A stretch of 64,000 bases of DNA from Microbacterium tenebrionis (GCF_903645325.1 NZ_CAHJXQ010000002.1:1-64000), one strand, 5' to 3'. Shown: positions 43,751-52,265, numbered from the stretch's first letter. Numbers and translations are program-made. Notes: generated by a model from the letters alone, not told the origin.

Positions 43751-44695
43751 GTGACCGCCGCCGAATCCACCACGCCACTGTCGCCGTACCGCGAGATCGG
43801 ACGTGCGGAGTGGGCGCGACTGGCCGCGGGCCTGGACCAGCCGCTCAGCGAGACCGAGGTCGTCGAACTGCGCGGCATCGGCGACCGGCTCGACCTCACC
43901 GAGGTGCGCGAGGTCTACCTGCCGCTGAGTCGCCTGCTCAGCCTCTATGCCACGGCCACCAAGCAGCTCGGTGCCGCGACGAGCGCGTTCCTCGATGAAG
44001 AGGACGTCACGACGCCCTTCGTCGTCGGCGTCGCCGGATCCGTCGCCGTGGGCAAATCGACCATCGCGCGACTGCTGCGCGAGCTCATGAGCCGCTGGCC
44101 GGGGACGCCCCGCGTCGAGCTCGTCACCACCGACGGATTCCTCTATCCGAACGCCGAGCTCGAGCGCCGCGGGCTCATGGACCGCAAGGGCTTCCCCGAG
44201 TCGTACGACCGGCGCGCGCTACTGGAGTTCCTGACCGAGGTGAAGTCGGGTGCGGCCGAGGTGCACGCCCCGTTCTACTCGCACATGCGATACGACATCA
44301 TCCCCGACGCCAGAGTCGTCGTGCGCCGACCGGATGTCGTCATCGTCGAGGGTCTGAACGTGCTGCAGCCGCCGCCCGCACCGAACGACGTCGCCGTCAG
44401 CGACCTGTTCGACTTCTCCGTGTACGTCGACGCCGACCCGACCCACATCGAGAAGTGGTACGTCGACCGGTTCCTCGCCCTGCGGAAGGGTGCCTTCAGC
44501 AACCCGTCGTCGTACTTCAACGTGTTCGCGCATCTCACCGACGACGAGGCCGTGGCCACCGCGCTCGGATACTGGCGCGACATCAACATGCCGAACCTCA
44601 TCGAGAACGTGATGCCCACCAGGCACCGGGCGACGCTCGTTCTGAACAAGGGCGCCGACCACAACGTCGAGAGCGTGCTGCTGCGCAAGCTCTGA
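43751..44695 (+). CDS. coaA: Pantothenate kinase, type I
   Basis: 314 residues. The P-loop [38 protein letters not shown] and [10 protein letters not shown] are type I PanK signatures. It phosphorylates pantothenate, the first step of CoA synthesis, and is normally feedback-inhibited by CoA. GTG 43751 is chosen because TACGAT lies seven bases upstream, giving a leaderless start; ATG 43742 lies inside that -10 region. Neighbours on the right (lhgO-like, glmS) are housekeeping genes in the same orientation. Confidence 0.92.
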   Translation: MTAAESTTPLSPYREIGRAEWARLAAGLDQPLSETEVVELRGIGDRLDLTEVREVYLPLSRLLSLYATATKQLGAATSAFLDEEDVTTPFVVGVAGSVAVGKSTIARLLRELMSRWPGTPRVELVTTDGFLYPNAELERRGLMDRKGFPESYDRRALLEFLTEVKSGAAEVHAPFYSHMRYDIIPDARVVVRRPDVVIVEGLNVLQPPPAPNDVAVSDLFDFSVYVDADPTHIEKWYVDRFLALRKGAFSNPSSYFNVFAHLTDDEAVATALGYWRDINMPNLIENVMPTRHRATLVLNKGADHNVESVLLRKL

Positions 44696-44705
44696 TCTCC
44701 GTGAG

Positions 44706-44717
44706 TATGCTCACCGC
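44706..44717 (+). promoter_or_regulatory. Leaderless promoter of the LhgO-like gene
   Basis: TATGCT (44706-44711) followed by CACCGC and ATG 44718: a -10 box with transcription starting at or next to the start codon. Confidence 0.55.
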
Positions 44718-45911
44718 ATGGGGACAGGGGGGAAGCGAACAGGGGTCATCGGCGGCGGCATCGTCGGCATCGCGCTCGCGCGGGCGCTGGCCCAGCGCGG
44801 CGACGAGGTCACGGTGCTCGAGAAGGAGTCCAGGCTCGCCGCGCACCAGACCGGGCACAACTCCGGCGTCGTGCACGCCGGTCTCTACTACGCGCCCGGA
44901 TCCCTGAAGGCGACGCTGTGCGCCGCCGGCCGCGCGCAGCTGCGCGAGTTCTGCCAGGAGAAGCAGTTGCCGTACCGCGAGGTCGGCAAGCTCGTCATCG
45001 CCGTGGATGAGACCGAGATCGCAGCGCTCGACGAGATCGAACGCCGCTCCCGTGCTAACGGAGTGCCCGACCTCGAGCGCATCGACCACCGGGGCCGGAT
45101 CGGCGAGATCGAGCCCCACGCGTACGGGGTGGCGGCCGTGCACTCACCGCGCACCGCGGTCGTGGACTACGCCGCGATCGCCGAGGCGATGGCTCAGGAT
45201 GTGCGCAGCGCCGGCGGCAGCATCCTGCTCGGCCACGAGGTGACGGCCTTGACGGCGTCGACGGACCGCGCGCAGGTCCGCACGGCGGCATCCGACCACG
45301 AGTTCGACCGCGTCGTCGTCTGCGCCGGGCTGCAGTCCGACATCGCCGCGCGTCTGGTCGGAGCGGATCCGTCGCCGAAGATCCTGCCCTTCCGCGGCGA
45401 GTACTGGTCGCTGCGACCCGAGCGCACCGGGCTCGTGCGCGGGATGATCTACCCCGTGCCCGACCCGCGGTTCCCGTTCCTCGGCGTGCACTTCACCCGC
45501 GGCGTCTACGACGACGTCCATGTCGGGCCGAACGCGGTGCCGGCTCTGGCCCGCGAGGGGTACAGCTGGGGGCGGATCTCGATCCGCGACACGTGGGAAT
45601 CGCTGCGCTGGCCGGGCGCCGGACCTCTCGCCCGCAGGCACTGGCGCATGGGCGTGGACGAGGTCAGCGCCTCCATCCTCAAGCCGCGCTACTTCCGCAA
45701 GGCGCAGCGGTTCATCCCCGAGCTGACGATGGGCGATCTGCGCCGCAGCGGGGCTGCCGGCGTCCGCGCGCAGGCATGGGGGAGGGACGGCGAGCTCCTC
45801 GACGACTTCGCGATCGACCGCGTGGGCGCCGTGATGCTCGTGCGCAATGCGCCCTCGCCCGCGGCGACGAGTTCGCTCGCGATCGCCGACCACCTGATCG
45901 CGCAGCTCTAG
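44718..45911 (+). CDS. lhgO: L-2-hydroxyglutarate oxidase-like FAD oxidoreductase
   Basis: 397 residues. VIGGGIVGIALARALAQRGDEVTVLEKE is the dinucleotide fold for FAD; HQTGHNSGVVHAGLYYAPGSLKATLCAAG, with the flavin-proximal His, is the diagnostic LhgO block; late blocks PFRGEYWSLRPE and PVPDPRFPFLGVHFTRG also match. It oxidises L-2-hydroxyglutarate to 2-oxoglutarate, feeding electrons to the quinone pool, and is a metabolite-repair enzyme in E. coli. D-amino-acid-oxidase-fold relatives share the fold, but the HAGLYY block favours LhgO. TATGCT precedes ATG 44718 by six bases, so its mRNA is probably leaderless. Confidence 0.88.
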   Translation: MGTGGKRTGVIGGGIVGIALARALAQRGDEVTVLEKESRLAAHQTGHNSGVVHAGLYYAPGSLKATLCAAGRAQLREFCQEKQLPYREVGKLVIAVDETEIAALDEIERRSRANGVPDLERIDHRGRIGEIEPHAYGVAAVHSPRTAVVDYAAIAEAMAQDVRSAGGSILLGHEVTALTASTDRAQVRTAASDHEFDRVVVCAGLQSDIAARLVGADPSPKILPFRGEYWSLRPERTGLVRGMIYPVPDPRFPFLGVHFTRGVYDDVHVGPNAVPALAREGYSWGRISIRDTWESLRWPGAGPLARRHWRMGVDEVSASILKPRYFRKAQRFIPELTMGDLRRSGAAGVRAQAWGRDGELLDDFAIDRVGAVMLVRNAPSPAATSSLAIADHLIAQL

Positions 45912-45921
45912 CCGCTGCAGG

Positions 45922-46057
45922 AGGGGTCGCAAATTGTTGCTCGCGCGCGCACTTGGCGACCAACTGCGACCCCTGTCGCGGCGGGGGCAGGCGCGCCGGG
46001 TCCGAGAGGGCGCATATGGTTGCTTCGGCGCGGCTCAGGCGACCATATGCGACCCCT
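45922..46057. repeat. Two copies of a 50-bp hairpin-forming intergenic repeat
   Basis: Copy 1 (45922-45974) has GGGTCGCAAATTGTTGC and CAACTGCGACCC as arms; copy 2 (46008-46057) has GGGCGCATATGGTTGC and GACCATATGCGACCCCT. The arms of each copy pair with one another, and the copies are direct repeats 34 bases apart, between lhgO and glmS. They look like a REP-type family; their position after a stop codon would allow transcription termination or mRNA protection. Confidence 0.6.
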
Positions 46058-46120
46058 GGCGCGGAGCTCAGCATCCACAGCAGACGGATATTGTTCGGAA
46101 CCCTCGCAAAATCAACCGCT

Positions 46121-46133
46121 TATCCTTGACCTC
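46121..46133 (+). promoter_or_regulatory. Probable leaderless promoter of glmS
   Basis: TATCCT (46121-46126) is followed by seven bases and ATG 46134, with no ribosome site between them. There is no room for a glmS ribozyme leader of the Firmicute type. Confidence 0.5.
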
Positions 46134-47978
46134 ATGTGTGGAATCGTCGGATACGTGGGCCCGCGCCCCAGCCAGGACATCCTTATCGCCGGCCTCGCCC
46201 GCCTCGAGTACCGCGGTTATGATTCCGCCGGAATCGCCGTCATCGATGGCGACGGCAACCTCGGGATGCGCAAGAAGGCCGGCAAACTCGCCGTGCTGCG
46301 CGACTCGCTCGAGGATGCTCCGCTCGGACAGGGCACCACGGGCATCGGCCACACGCGCTGGGCGACCCACGGCGGGCCGACCGACCTCAACGCGCACCCG
46401 CATCTCGCCGACGACGGCAAGCTCGCCGTCATCCACAACGGCATCATCGAGAACTTCGCGCCGCTGCGCGATGAGCTCGTCGCAGAGGGTGTCGAGTTCC
46501 TCAGCGAGACGGACACCGAGGTCGCGGCGGCCCTCCTCGGCCGTGAGTATCGCAGCAACGGCGGCGACCTGCAGGCTGCTTTCCAGGCTGTCGTGAACCG
46601 CCTCGAGGGCGCGTTCACGTTGCTCGCCATGCACCAGGACACCCCCGGCCTCGTCGTCGGCGCCCGCCGCAACTCGCCGCTGGTGATCGGGCTCGGCGAG
46701 GGCGAGAACTTCCTCGGATCCGACGTCGCCGCCTTCGTCGAGCACACCCGCAAGGCGCTCGCGATCGGCCAGGACCAGATCGTCGCGATCACGCCGGATG
46801 CCGTCACCGTGACCGACTTCGCCGGCACACCGGTCGAAGCCGAGCCGTTCGACGTGTCGTGGGATGCCGCCGCCGCCGAGAAGGGCGGATGGGCCTCGTT
46901 CATGGCCAAGGAGGTCGCCGAGCAGCCCGAGGCCGTCGCGAACACGATCCGCGGCCGTGTGCAGGACGGCGAGGTCGTCATCCCCGAACTCGACGGGCTG
47001 GACGACCTCTTCGTCGGCATCAACCGCGTGATCATCACCGCCTGCGGCACAGCATCCTACGCGGCCCTCGTCGGCAAGTACGCGATCGAGCAGTGGGCCC
47101 GCGTCGCGACCGACGTCGAGCTCGCGCACGAGTTCCGCTACCGCGACCCGGTGATCGGCGACGACACGCTCGTCATCTCGATCAGCCAGTCCGGCGAGAC
47201 CATGGACACCCTCATGGCCGTCAAGTACGCCCGCGAGCGCGGCGCCCGCACGCTGTCGATCTGCAACACGCAGGGCGCGACGATCCCGCGAGAATCGGAT
47301 GCCGTCGTCTACACCCACGCAGGACCCGAGGTCGCCGTGGCATCCACCAAGGCGTTCTCGGCGCAGATCACCGCGCTCCTGCTGCTCGGCCTGCACATGG
47401 GGCGCGTGCGCTCGGTGCTCACCGACACGGCGGCTGTCGCCGAGCTCGCCTCTCTGCCGGAGAAGATCGCCAGCGTGCTCGAGAAGGAGAACGACCACGT
47501 CACCCAGCTCGCGAACTGGATGGCCGACACCCGCTCGGTGCTCTTCCTCGGCCGCCACGTCGGTTACCCGATCGCCCTCGAGGGTGCGCTGAAACTCAAG
47601 GAGATCTCGTACATCCACGCCGAGGGCTTCGCCGCCGGCGAGCTCAAGCACGGCCCGATCGCGCTCATCGAGCCCGGCCAGCCGGTCTTCGTCATCGTGC
47701 CGTCGCCGCGTCACTCGGCGCTCATCCACTCCAAGGTCGTCTCGAACATCCAGGAGATCCGCGCTCGGGGTGCCCGTGTGATCGTGGTCGCCGAAGAAGG
47801 GGATGCCGCCGTCCTGCCGTTCGCGGACGAGGTCATCCACATCCCGCTCGCCGGCGCCATGTTCGAGCCCGTGCTCGCGGTCGTGCCGCTGCAGATCTTC
47901 GCGATGGCGCTCGCGACCGCGAAGGGCCTGGACGTCGACCAGCCCCGCAACCTCGCGAAGTCCGTCACTGTCGAGTAG
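46134..47978 (+). CDS. glmS: Glutamine--fructose-6-phosphate aminotransferase
   Basis: 614 residues from ATG 46134. The class II glutaminase domain starts at Cys2 (MCGIVGYVGPR) and has GIGHTRWATHGGPTDLNAHPH and HNGIIENF; two SIS domains follow with ACGTASYAALVGKYAIE, SISQSGETMDTLMAV and ASTKAFSAQ; the C-terminus DQPRNLAKSVTVE is the canonical closing segment. It makes glucosamine-6-phosphate from fructose-6-phosphate and glutamine, the entry to UDP-GlcNAc for peptidoglycan and EPS. The frame is open upstream through the repeat region, but the Cys2 start is fixed by the mechanism. Confidence 0.96.
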   Translation: MCGIVGYVGPRPSQDILIAGLARLEYRGYDSAGIAVIDGDGNLGMRKKAGKLAVLRDSLEDAPLGQGTTGIGHTRWATHGGPTDLNAHPHLADDGKLAVIHNGIIENFAPLRDELVAEGVEFLSETDTEVAAALLGREYRSNGGDLQAAFQAVVNRLEGAFTLLAMHQDTPGLVVGARRNSPLVIGLGEGENFLGSDVAAFVEHTRKALAIGQDQIVAITPDAVTVTDFAGTPVEAEPFDVSWDAAAAEKGGWASFMAKEVAEQPEAVANTIRGRVQDGEVVIPELDGLDDLFVGINRVIITACGTASYAALVGKYAIEQWARVATDVELAHEFRYRDPVIGDDTLVISISQSGETMDTLMAVKYARERGARTLSICNTQGATIPRESDAVVYTHAGPEVAVASTKAFSAQITALLLLGLHMGRVRSVLTDTAAVAELASLPEKIASVLEKENDHVTQLANWMADTRSVLFLGRHVGYPIALEGALKLKEISYIHAEGFAAGELKHGPIALIEPGQPVFVIVPSPRHSALIHSKVVSNIQEIRARGARVIVVAEEGDAAVLPFADEVIHIPLAGAMFEPVLAVVPLQIFAMALATAKGLDVDQPRNLAKSVTVE

Positions 47979-47986
47979 ACCTCGGG

Positions 47987-48072
47987 CCGACACACGTGTC
48001 GGTCCGGATCACGAATGCATGGCCGGATCGGCGATCTGGGCTGACCGTTGTGATCGGGACTGACAAGTGTCG
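47987..48072. repeat. Intergenic repeat copy A, with terminator-like hairpin
   Basis: Begins with CCGACAC-AC-GTGTCGG (47987-48002) eight bases after the glmS stop, which may serve as a terminator. About 48 bases from GATCGGCGATCTGG to TGTCGA are roughly 80% identical by eye to the copy at 49,060-49,140, in the same orientation. The two copies flank the AbiEi/DUF559 gene. Confidence 0.55.
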
Positions 48073-48120
48073 ACGAGGAAGGGCTGAGGGCAGCCGGATG
48101 CCGGACACGAGCGAGCCGGC

Positions 48121-48948
48121 TCAGTCCCGTGCTCGCTCCAGCGCCGGCAGGATGGCTGCGATCACCGTGCTCCAGTCGTGCACGATCATCGCGTAGTCGA
48201 ACCGCAGCGTCTCGTACCCGAGCGCGGATGCCGCGGCGTCGCGCATCAGATCCTTGTGGCGCATGTTGCCGTCATGATTGAGCTTGCCGTCCACCTCGAA
48301 GATCAAGCGCCCTCCGATGACGAAGTCCACCCGGCCCACTCCCTCGATCCGCACCTGAGAGTCCAGGCGGATGCCGAGCAGATGCAGGCGCAGTCGGAGC
48401 AGAGACTCCAGGCCGCTGTCCGCGTCGCCGCGGGCGAGGTCGAGCAGCCAGCCGGCACTCTTCGGCAGCTCGCGCCGGATGCGGTCGCGGTCGCTCGCTG
48501 TGATGAGACGCAGTCTCCAGGCCGACTCGTATGCGGCGAAGAACGTCTCGTGATCGGCGCAGCGGTACAGATGCACCAGCGCCTGGGGCGCGGGAGCCAA
48601 TCCGAGCCCAGCCGTCCCCGGAGTGTAGTGCGCCACGCACTCGCACCTTCCATGGTGCTTTCGGCCTGCTGCGCCCATCCAGACATGGATCTCGTCGTTC
48701 GGATCGGGCAGGATCCATACGCCGTGAGCACGGAGCGCCGCGGCGCACGTGAGCGCACCCCCGTGCTCGGCGGCGCTGATGATCCGAGGATCGAGCCAGG
48801 GAAGGGCGTAGACGCCCTGGCGGATGCGGCGTACGGTACCGGCGCGGGCCGCCTGAGCCAACTGCGTCCGCGTGGATCCGTAGGTCTGCAGCAGCGCGCC
48901 TCGCGCGATGCCGCCGAATCGAGCGAGGAGCTGGTCGGGTTTCAGCAT
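48121..48948 (-). CDS. AbiEi antitoxin-like N-domain with DUF559 (Vsr-like endonuclease) C-domain
   Basis: 275 residues from ATG 48948. The N-terminal 60 residues (FGGIARGALLQTYGSTRTQLAQAARAGTVRRIRQGVYALP) are the winged-helix AbiEi/transcriptional-regulator domain of type IV toxin-antitoxin antitoxins; the C-terminal part (VGRVDFVIGGRLIFEVDGKLNH ... RDAAASALGYETLRFDYAMI) is DUF559, a Vsr/restriction-endonuclease-like fold with Asp and E-x-D catalytic candidates. This architecture is common and single-gene in Microbacteriaceae; no AbiEii toxin is adjacent. CAGAGT six bases before the ATG suggests a leaderless start. Direct copies of an intergenic repeat flank it, consistent with cargo insertion. 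Function is unproven. Confidence 0.75.
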   Translation of the reverse strand: MLKPDQLLARFGGIARGALLQTYGSTRTQLAQAARAGTVRRIRQGVYALPWLDPRIISAAEHGGALTCAAALRAHGVWILPDPNDEIHVWMGAAGRKHHGRCECVAHYTPGTAGLGLAPAPQALVHLYRCADHETFFAAYESAWRLRLITASDRDRIRRELPKSAGWLLDLARGDADSGLESLLRLRLHLLGIRLDSQVRIEGVGRVDFVIGGRLIFEVDGKLNHDGNMRHKDLMRDAAASALGYETLRFDYAMIVHDWSTVIAAILPALERARD

Positions 48949-49059
48949 CCGCACACTCTGCCCGAACGCGGCGTCATGCCGGAGCCGGAAAGGGCGAATG
49001 TGGATGCATCGGAGAGGACCGGCATCTGTGCAGAACGAGTCGTGCGGGCGGCATCCGCA

Positions 49060-49140
49060 CATCTGTCAGCCCGGATCGCACCTGTCGGTCTGGATCCGCG
49101 ATCTGGCCCGACAGGTGTGATCTGGACTGACGCTTGTCGA
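49060..49140. repeat. Intergenic repeat copy B, with 10-bp inverted arms
   Basis: Contains CACCTGTCGG (49079-49088) and CCGACAGGTG (49108-49117), a perfect inverted repeat with a 19-base centre, and ends with TGTCGA just before the arsR promoter. It is the partner of the repeat at 47,987-48,072. Confidence 0.55.
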
Positions 49141-49150
49141 TGGTCGATCG

Positions 49151-49178
49151 TATAAGACAAGTGTTATATGATCGAGCC
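49151..49178 (+). promoter_or_regulatory. Autoregulatory ArsR-type operator and leaderless promoter
   Basis: TATAAGACAAGTGTTATA (49151-49168) is an 18-bp imperfect palindrome (7 of 9 arm positions). TATGAT (49167-49172) at its edge is the -10 box, six bases before GTG 49179. A regulator bound to the palindrome would block RNA polymerase. Confidence 0.6.
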
Positions 49179-49589
49179 GTGCATGAGTTCGAGGTGCTGG
49201 CGGATGCCGTGCGGCGGCGGCTGCTCGCCGTGCTCGCGCTGGGGGAGCAGTCCGCCGGCATCCTGACGGACATCGCTCGCACCGAGTTCGGCATCTCTCA
49301 GCCCGCCGTGTCGCAGCACCTGAAGGTGCTGCGTGAGAACGGCTTCGCGACCGTGCGGCCCGACGGACCTCGCCGCATCTACGCCCTCGACCCTGCGGGG
49401 CCGGATGCCGCGGCACGAGCTCTCGAGGCGCTGCGCGCGCCTCTGGCGCAGCGCCTCGACGCGCTGCACACCGAGGTCGCCCGCGGTCAGCGCGAGGCGA
49501 AGCGAGCCGCCGGAGCAGCGCAGCGGGCGGAGCATCCGGATCGGGAGCATCCGGATCGGGACCATCCAGAGAACAGGAGTGCATCATGA
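49179..49589 (+). CDS. ArsR family winged-helix transcriptional regulator
   Basis: 136 residues from GTG 49179. FEVLADAVRRRLLAVLALGEQSAGILTD, then ISQPAVSQHLKVLRENGFATVRPDGPRRIYAL, is the ArsR winged helix with its recognition helix; no Cys metal site is seen in the DNA-binding helix, so it is of the metal-independent type that pairs with SRPBCC/AHSA1 proteins. The C-terminal tail EHPDREHPDRDHPENR comes from a 15-bp tandem duplication near 49,530-49,568. The stop overlaps the SRPBCC gene start by four bases. It probably represses its own operon through the palindrome in its promoter. Confidence 0.87.
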   Translation: MHEFEVLADAVRRRLLAVLALGEQSAGILTDIARTEFGISQPAVSQHLKVLRENGFATVRPDGPRRIYALDPAGPDAAARALEALRAPLAQRLDALHTEVARGQREAKRAAGAAQRAEHPDREHPDRDHPENRSAS

Positions 49590-50092
49590 CGATCCACAGC
49601 CCCACCATCGAACGGCACGGCGACGGCTTCCGTCTCGTCTACGACGAGGTCTACGCGACAGGCGTCGACGACCTCTGGGAGGCGATCACCACCCGCGACC
49701 GCCTCGCGCGCTGGATGGCCGACTACACCGGAGACCTGCGCGAGGGCGGCACATGGGCCGTCGCGGCCGAGGGCGACGAGGAGCCGTGGGCGACGGGAAC
49801 GATCGCATCGTGCGATGCGCCGCGGTCGTTCACGACGACCTGGCACGCGACCGGCGAGGAGCCCACCGAGCTCACCGTGACGCTCGAGGAGGCAGACGGC
49901 GGCGCGCGCATGCGGCTCGTGCACACCGGCATCCGCTCGATCTTCTACGGAGCCGGATGGCAGACCTACCTCGAACGGCTCGACGCCGAGGTTGGGGGCG
50001 AGCCGATCCCGCAGGACTGGGACGCCCGCTTCGCCGAACTGTCGCCCGAGTACGAGAAGCGGTTCGGAAACCTCTGGACAGAGCGCCGGTAG
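49586..50092 (+). CDS. SRPBCC (AHSA1-type) domain protein
   Basis: 168 residues. The fold is evident from YDEVYATGVDDLWEAITTRDRLARWMADYTGDLREGGTWAV, TGTIASCDAPRSFTTTWHA and VTLEEADGGARMRLVHTGI, the AHSA1/START-like helix-grip pattern, ending with the long C-terminal helix WQTYLERLDAEVGG. These proteins bind small hydrophobic ligands; ArsR-SRPBCC pairs are common in actinobacteria and their ligand is generally unknown. ATGA overlap with the regulator gene shows co-translation. acpS begins ten bases after the stop, with its own promoter. Confidence 0.85.
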   Translation: MTIHSPTIERHGDGFRLVYDEVYATGVDDLWEAITTRDRLARWMADYTGDLREGGTWAVAAEGDEEPWATGTIASCDAPRSFTTTWHATGEEPTELTVTLEEADGGARMRLVHTGIRSIFYGAGWQTYLERLDAEVGGEPIPQDWDARFAELSPEYEKRFGNLWTERR

Positions 50093-50101
50093 GCTGGGAC
50101 G
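50090..50101 (+). promoter_or_regulatory. Leaderless promoter of acpS
   Basis: TAGGCT (50090-50095) overlaps the end of the preceding gene; GGGACG follows, then GTG 50102. Spacing of six bases fits transcription starting at the GTG. Confidence 0.6.
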
Positions 50102-50467
50102 GTGATCATCGGGACCGGCATCGACCTCGTCGACATCCCGCGGTTCGAGCGCACCATGTCCCGCACACCGCGGTTGATGGAGCGCCTGTTCGCGCCGACC
50201 GAGCGCGAGCTGCGCCTGCCGTCGCTCGCCGCGCGCTACGCCGCCAAGGAGGCGCTCATCAAGGCGCTCGGCGGTTCCGACGGCGTGCACTGGACCGAGA
50301 TCGAGATCGGCTCCGAGGAATCGGGGAAGCCGTACTTCCGCCTCACGGGCACGACCGCCGACGTCATCGAGCAGCGCGGCATCACGGCCCTGCACCTGAC
50401 CATGTCGCACGACGCCGGCCTCGCCACGGCCATGGTGATCGCTGAGCGGATCGTGGGCACCGCATGA
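50102..50467 (+). CDS. acpS: Holo-[acyl-carrier-protein] synthase
   Basis: 121 residues. IIGTGIDLVDIPRFERTMSRTPRLMERLFAPTE with the Mg-binding Asp, and AARYAAKEALIKALG with the second acidic ligand, are the AcpS signatures. It transfers phosphopantetheine from CoA to fatty-acid-synthase ACP and probably to the EPS-locus ACP at 11,741. Its stop overlaps alr by four bases; acpS-alr-tsaE is a common actinobacterial order. Confidence 0.93.
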   Translation: MIIGTGIDLVDIPRFERTMSRTPRLMERLFAPTERELRLPSLAARYAAKEALIKALGGSDGVHWTEIEIGSEESGKPYFRLTGTTADVIEQRGITALHLTMSHDAGLATAMVIAERIVGTA

Positions 50468-51564
50468 GCGCACCGCTGCGTGAGGCGACGATCGAGATGG
50501 ATGCGATCACCGACAACACCCGGCACATCCGCAAGCTCACCGGTGCCCAGGTCATCGCCGTCGTCAAGGCGAACGCCTACGGGCACGGGGCCACGGCATC
50601 CGCTGTCGCGGCGCTCGCGGGCGGGGCGACCAGACTCGGCGTCGCCGAGATCGCCGAGGGACTCGAACTGCGTCGCGCCGGCATCACCGCCCCCGTGATC
50701 GCCTGGCTGCACGAGCCCGGGCAGAGCTTCGACCTCGCCGCCGCGAACCGCATCGAACTCGGGATCTCATCGTTCGACCAGCTCGAGGCGGCCGGTGCCG
50801 TCGCGGGCGGAGACGTCGCGGTGCACCTCAAGCTCGAGACGGGCCTCTCGCGCAACGGCATCGCACCGAGCGACTGGGGTCGGGTCTTCGCGGAGGCCGC
50901 GCGGCTCGAGCGCATCGGACACATCCGTGTCGTGGGCCTGTTCAGCCACCTCTCCAACACCTCGCCCGCCGACGATCGCGCAGCTCTCGCCCGGTTCGAG
51001 GAGGGCACGGCGGCCGCGGCATCCGCCGGCATCCGTCCCGAGATCCGCCACATCGCCGCCACAGCCGCCGCGATCGACCTGCCCGAGACCCGACTGGATG
51101 CTGTGCGCATCGGCATCGGGCTGTACGGGCTCTCGCCGTTCGACGACCGCTCGTCCGCCGAGCTGGGCCTGCGCCCGGCCATGACGCTCCGCGGCGCCGT
51201 CGCCGCCGTGCGCCGCGTTCCTGCGGGCACGGGCGTCTCGTACGGCTACGACCACCGCACGAACCGCGACACGACCCTCGCCCTCGTGCCGCTCGGATAC
51301 GCCGACGGCATCCCCCGGCAGGCATCCGGACGCGGCCCTGTCGTCATCGGCGGCCGCCGGCACACGGTCGCCGGCCGCATCGCCATGGACCAGTTCGTCG
51401 TCGACGTCGGCGACTCCGCCGTGTCGGTGGGCGACGAGGTCGTGCTGTTCGGCGACCCGACGCTCGGCGCTCCCTCGGCGACCGAGTGGGCGAACGCGGC
51501 GAGCACGATCAACTACGAGATCGTCACCCGGATCGGCAACCGCGTGCCGCGGAGGAGCGCATGA
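50464..51564 (+). CDS. alr: Alanine racemase
   Basis: 366 residues. VIAVVKANAYGHGA holds the PLP-binding Lys; KLETGLSRNGI, LDAVRIGIGLYGLSP and the C-terminal GVSYGYDHRT, with the catalytic Tyr, are typical. It converts L- to D-alanine for peptidoglycan. It is translationally coupled to acpS upstream and tsaE downstream (ATGA overlaps at both ends). The length is normal and no motif is missing. Confidence 0.94.
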   Translation: MSAPLREATIEMDAITDNTRHIRKLTGAQVIAVVKANAYGHGATASAVAALAGGATRLGVAEIAEGLELRRAGITAPVIAWLHEPGQSFDLAAANRIELGISSFDQLEAAGAVAGGDVAVHLKLETGLSRNGIAPSDWGRVFAEAARLERIGHIRVVGLFSHLSNTSPADDRAALARFEEGTAAAASAGIRPEIRHIAATAAAIDLPETRLDAVRIGIGLYGLSPFDDRSSAELGLRPAMTLRGAVAAVRRVPAGTGVSYGYDHRTNRDTTLALVPLGYADGIPRQASGRGPVVIGGRRHTVAGRIAMDQFVVDVGDSAVSVGDEVVLFGDPTLGAPSATEWANAASTINYEIVTRIGNRVPRRSA

Positions 51565-52046
51565 GCGTCGACCCCGCCTTCCTCGGCCGGCGCGAGATCG
51601 CCACGTCCGACGAGATGGAGCGCCTCGGGTTCGTGATCGGCGAGCAGCTGACCGCGGGCGACCTGCTCGTGCTGACCGGGCCGCTCGGAGCGGGGAAGAC
51701 GACGTTCACCCGCGGGCTAGCCGAGGGCCTCGGCGTGCGCGGCCCCGTGCAGAGCCCGACGTTCGTGATCGCACGCACGCATCCGTCGCTCGTCGGCCGG
51801 GCGCCGCTCGTGCACGTCGACGCGTACCGTCTGGGATCGGCCGCCGAGCTCGACGACCTCGACGTCGACTTCGCCCGCTCGGTCGTCGTGATCGAGTGGG
51901 GGCGCGAGATGGCGCCGGCGATCGCTGACGCCTGGTGGGACATCGAGATCGAGCGACCCGTCGGCGGCGCCGAGGACATCGCGGACGAGGACCTGGATGC
52001 CGACGCCGCCCGCATCGTCACGATCGAGCGCGTCGCGGCGCACTGA
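51561..52046 (+). CDS. tsaE: tRNA t6A biosynthesis ATPase TsaE
   Basis: 161 residues from ATG 51561 (GGAGGAG upstream; overlaps the alr stop). VLTGPLGAGKTTFTRGLAEGLGVRGPVQSPTFVI is the TsaE P-loop plus the switch segment, and VHVDAYRLGSAAELDDLDVD with VVIEWGREM follows. It works with TsaB and TsaD, encoded at 53,276 and 54,330, in making t6A37 on ANN-decoding tRNAs. tsaE is separated from tsaB here by an inserted reverse-strand transporter gene and a repeat region. Confidence 0.92.
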   Translation: MSVDPAFLGRREIATSDEMERLGFVIGEQLTAGDLLVLTGPLGAGKTTFTRGLAEGLGVRGPVQSPTFVIARTHPSLVGRAPLVHVDAYRLGSAAELDDLDVDFARSVVVIEWGREMAPAIADAWWDIEIERPVGGAEDIADEDLDADAARIVTIERVAAH

Positions 52047-52265
52047 CGAGCTTCGACCCATCCGCGGCTCGCTCACGCCGTTTCGGCTCGCGCAGCGGTT
52101 CCTGAGCGAGCGGAGCGAGTCGAAGGGCGCTCCACGCCCCGTAGGCCGTCGTTGCGCGCGGGCTCAGAGCGCCGGAGGCGAAACGGGCTGAGCGAGCGCA
52201 GCGGGTCGAAGCCGGCAGCGACCGACTGCCGGGCCCACAGCGTTAGCGGCGGTGGATGATGCGCG
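52047..52265. repeat. Intergenic stretch with a dispersed REP-like element
   Basis: GTTCCTGAGCGAGCGGAGCG followed by AGTCGAAGGG (52098-52127) belongs to the same repeat family as copies found inside coding sequence at 56,141-56,310 and 63,160-63,184. A partial second copy (GGGCTGAGCGAGCGCAGCGG, near 52,184) follows. No gene is seen here. Confidence 0.5.

Noticed and set aside
46058..46133. glmS ribozyme or other metabolite-sensing leader
   Set aside because: The distance from the repeat to the ATG is too short and a -10 box sits seven bases before the ATG.
46068..47993. 641-codon open frame antisense to glmS
   Set aside because: It is the mirror of a GC-rich, third-position-biased gene; low-complexity Arg/Asp/Val-rich sequence with no recognisable domain.
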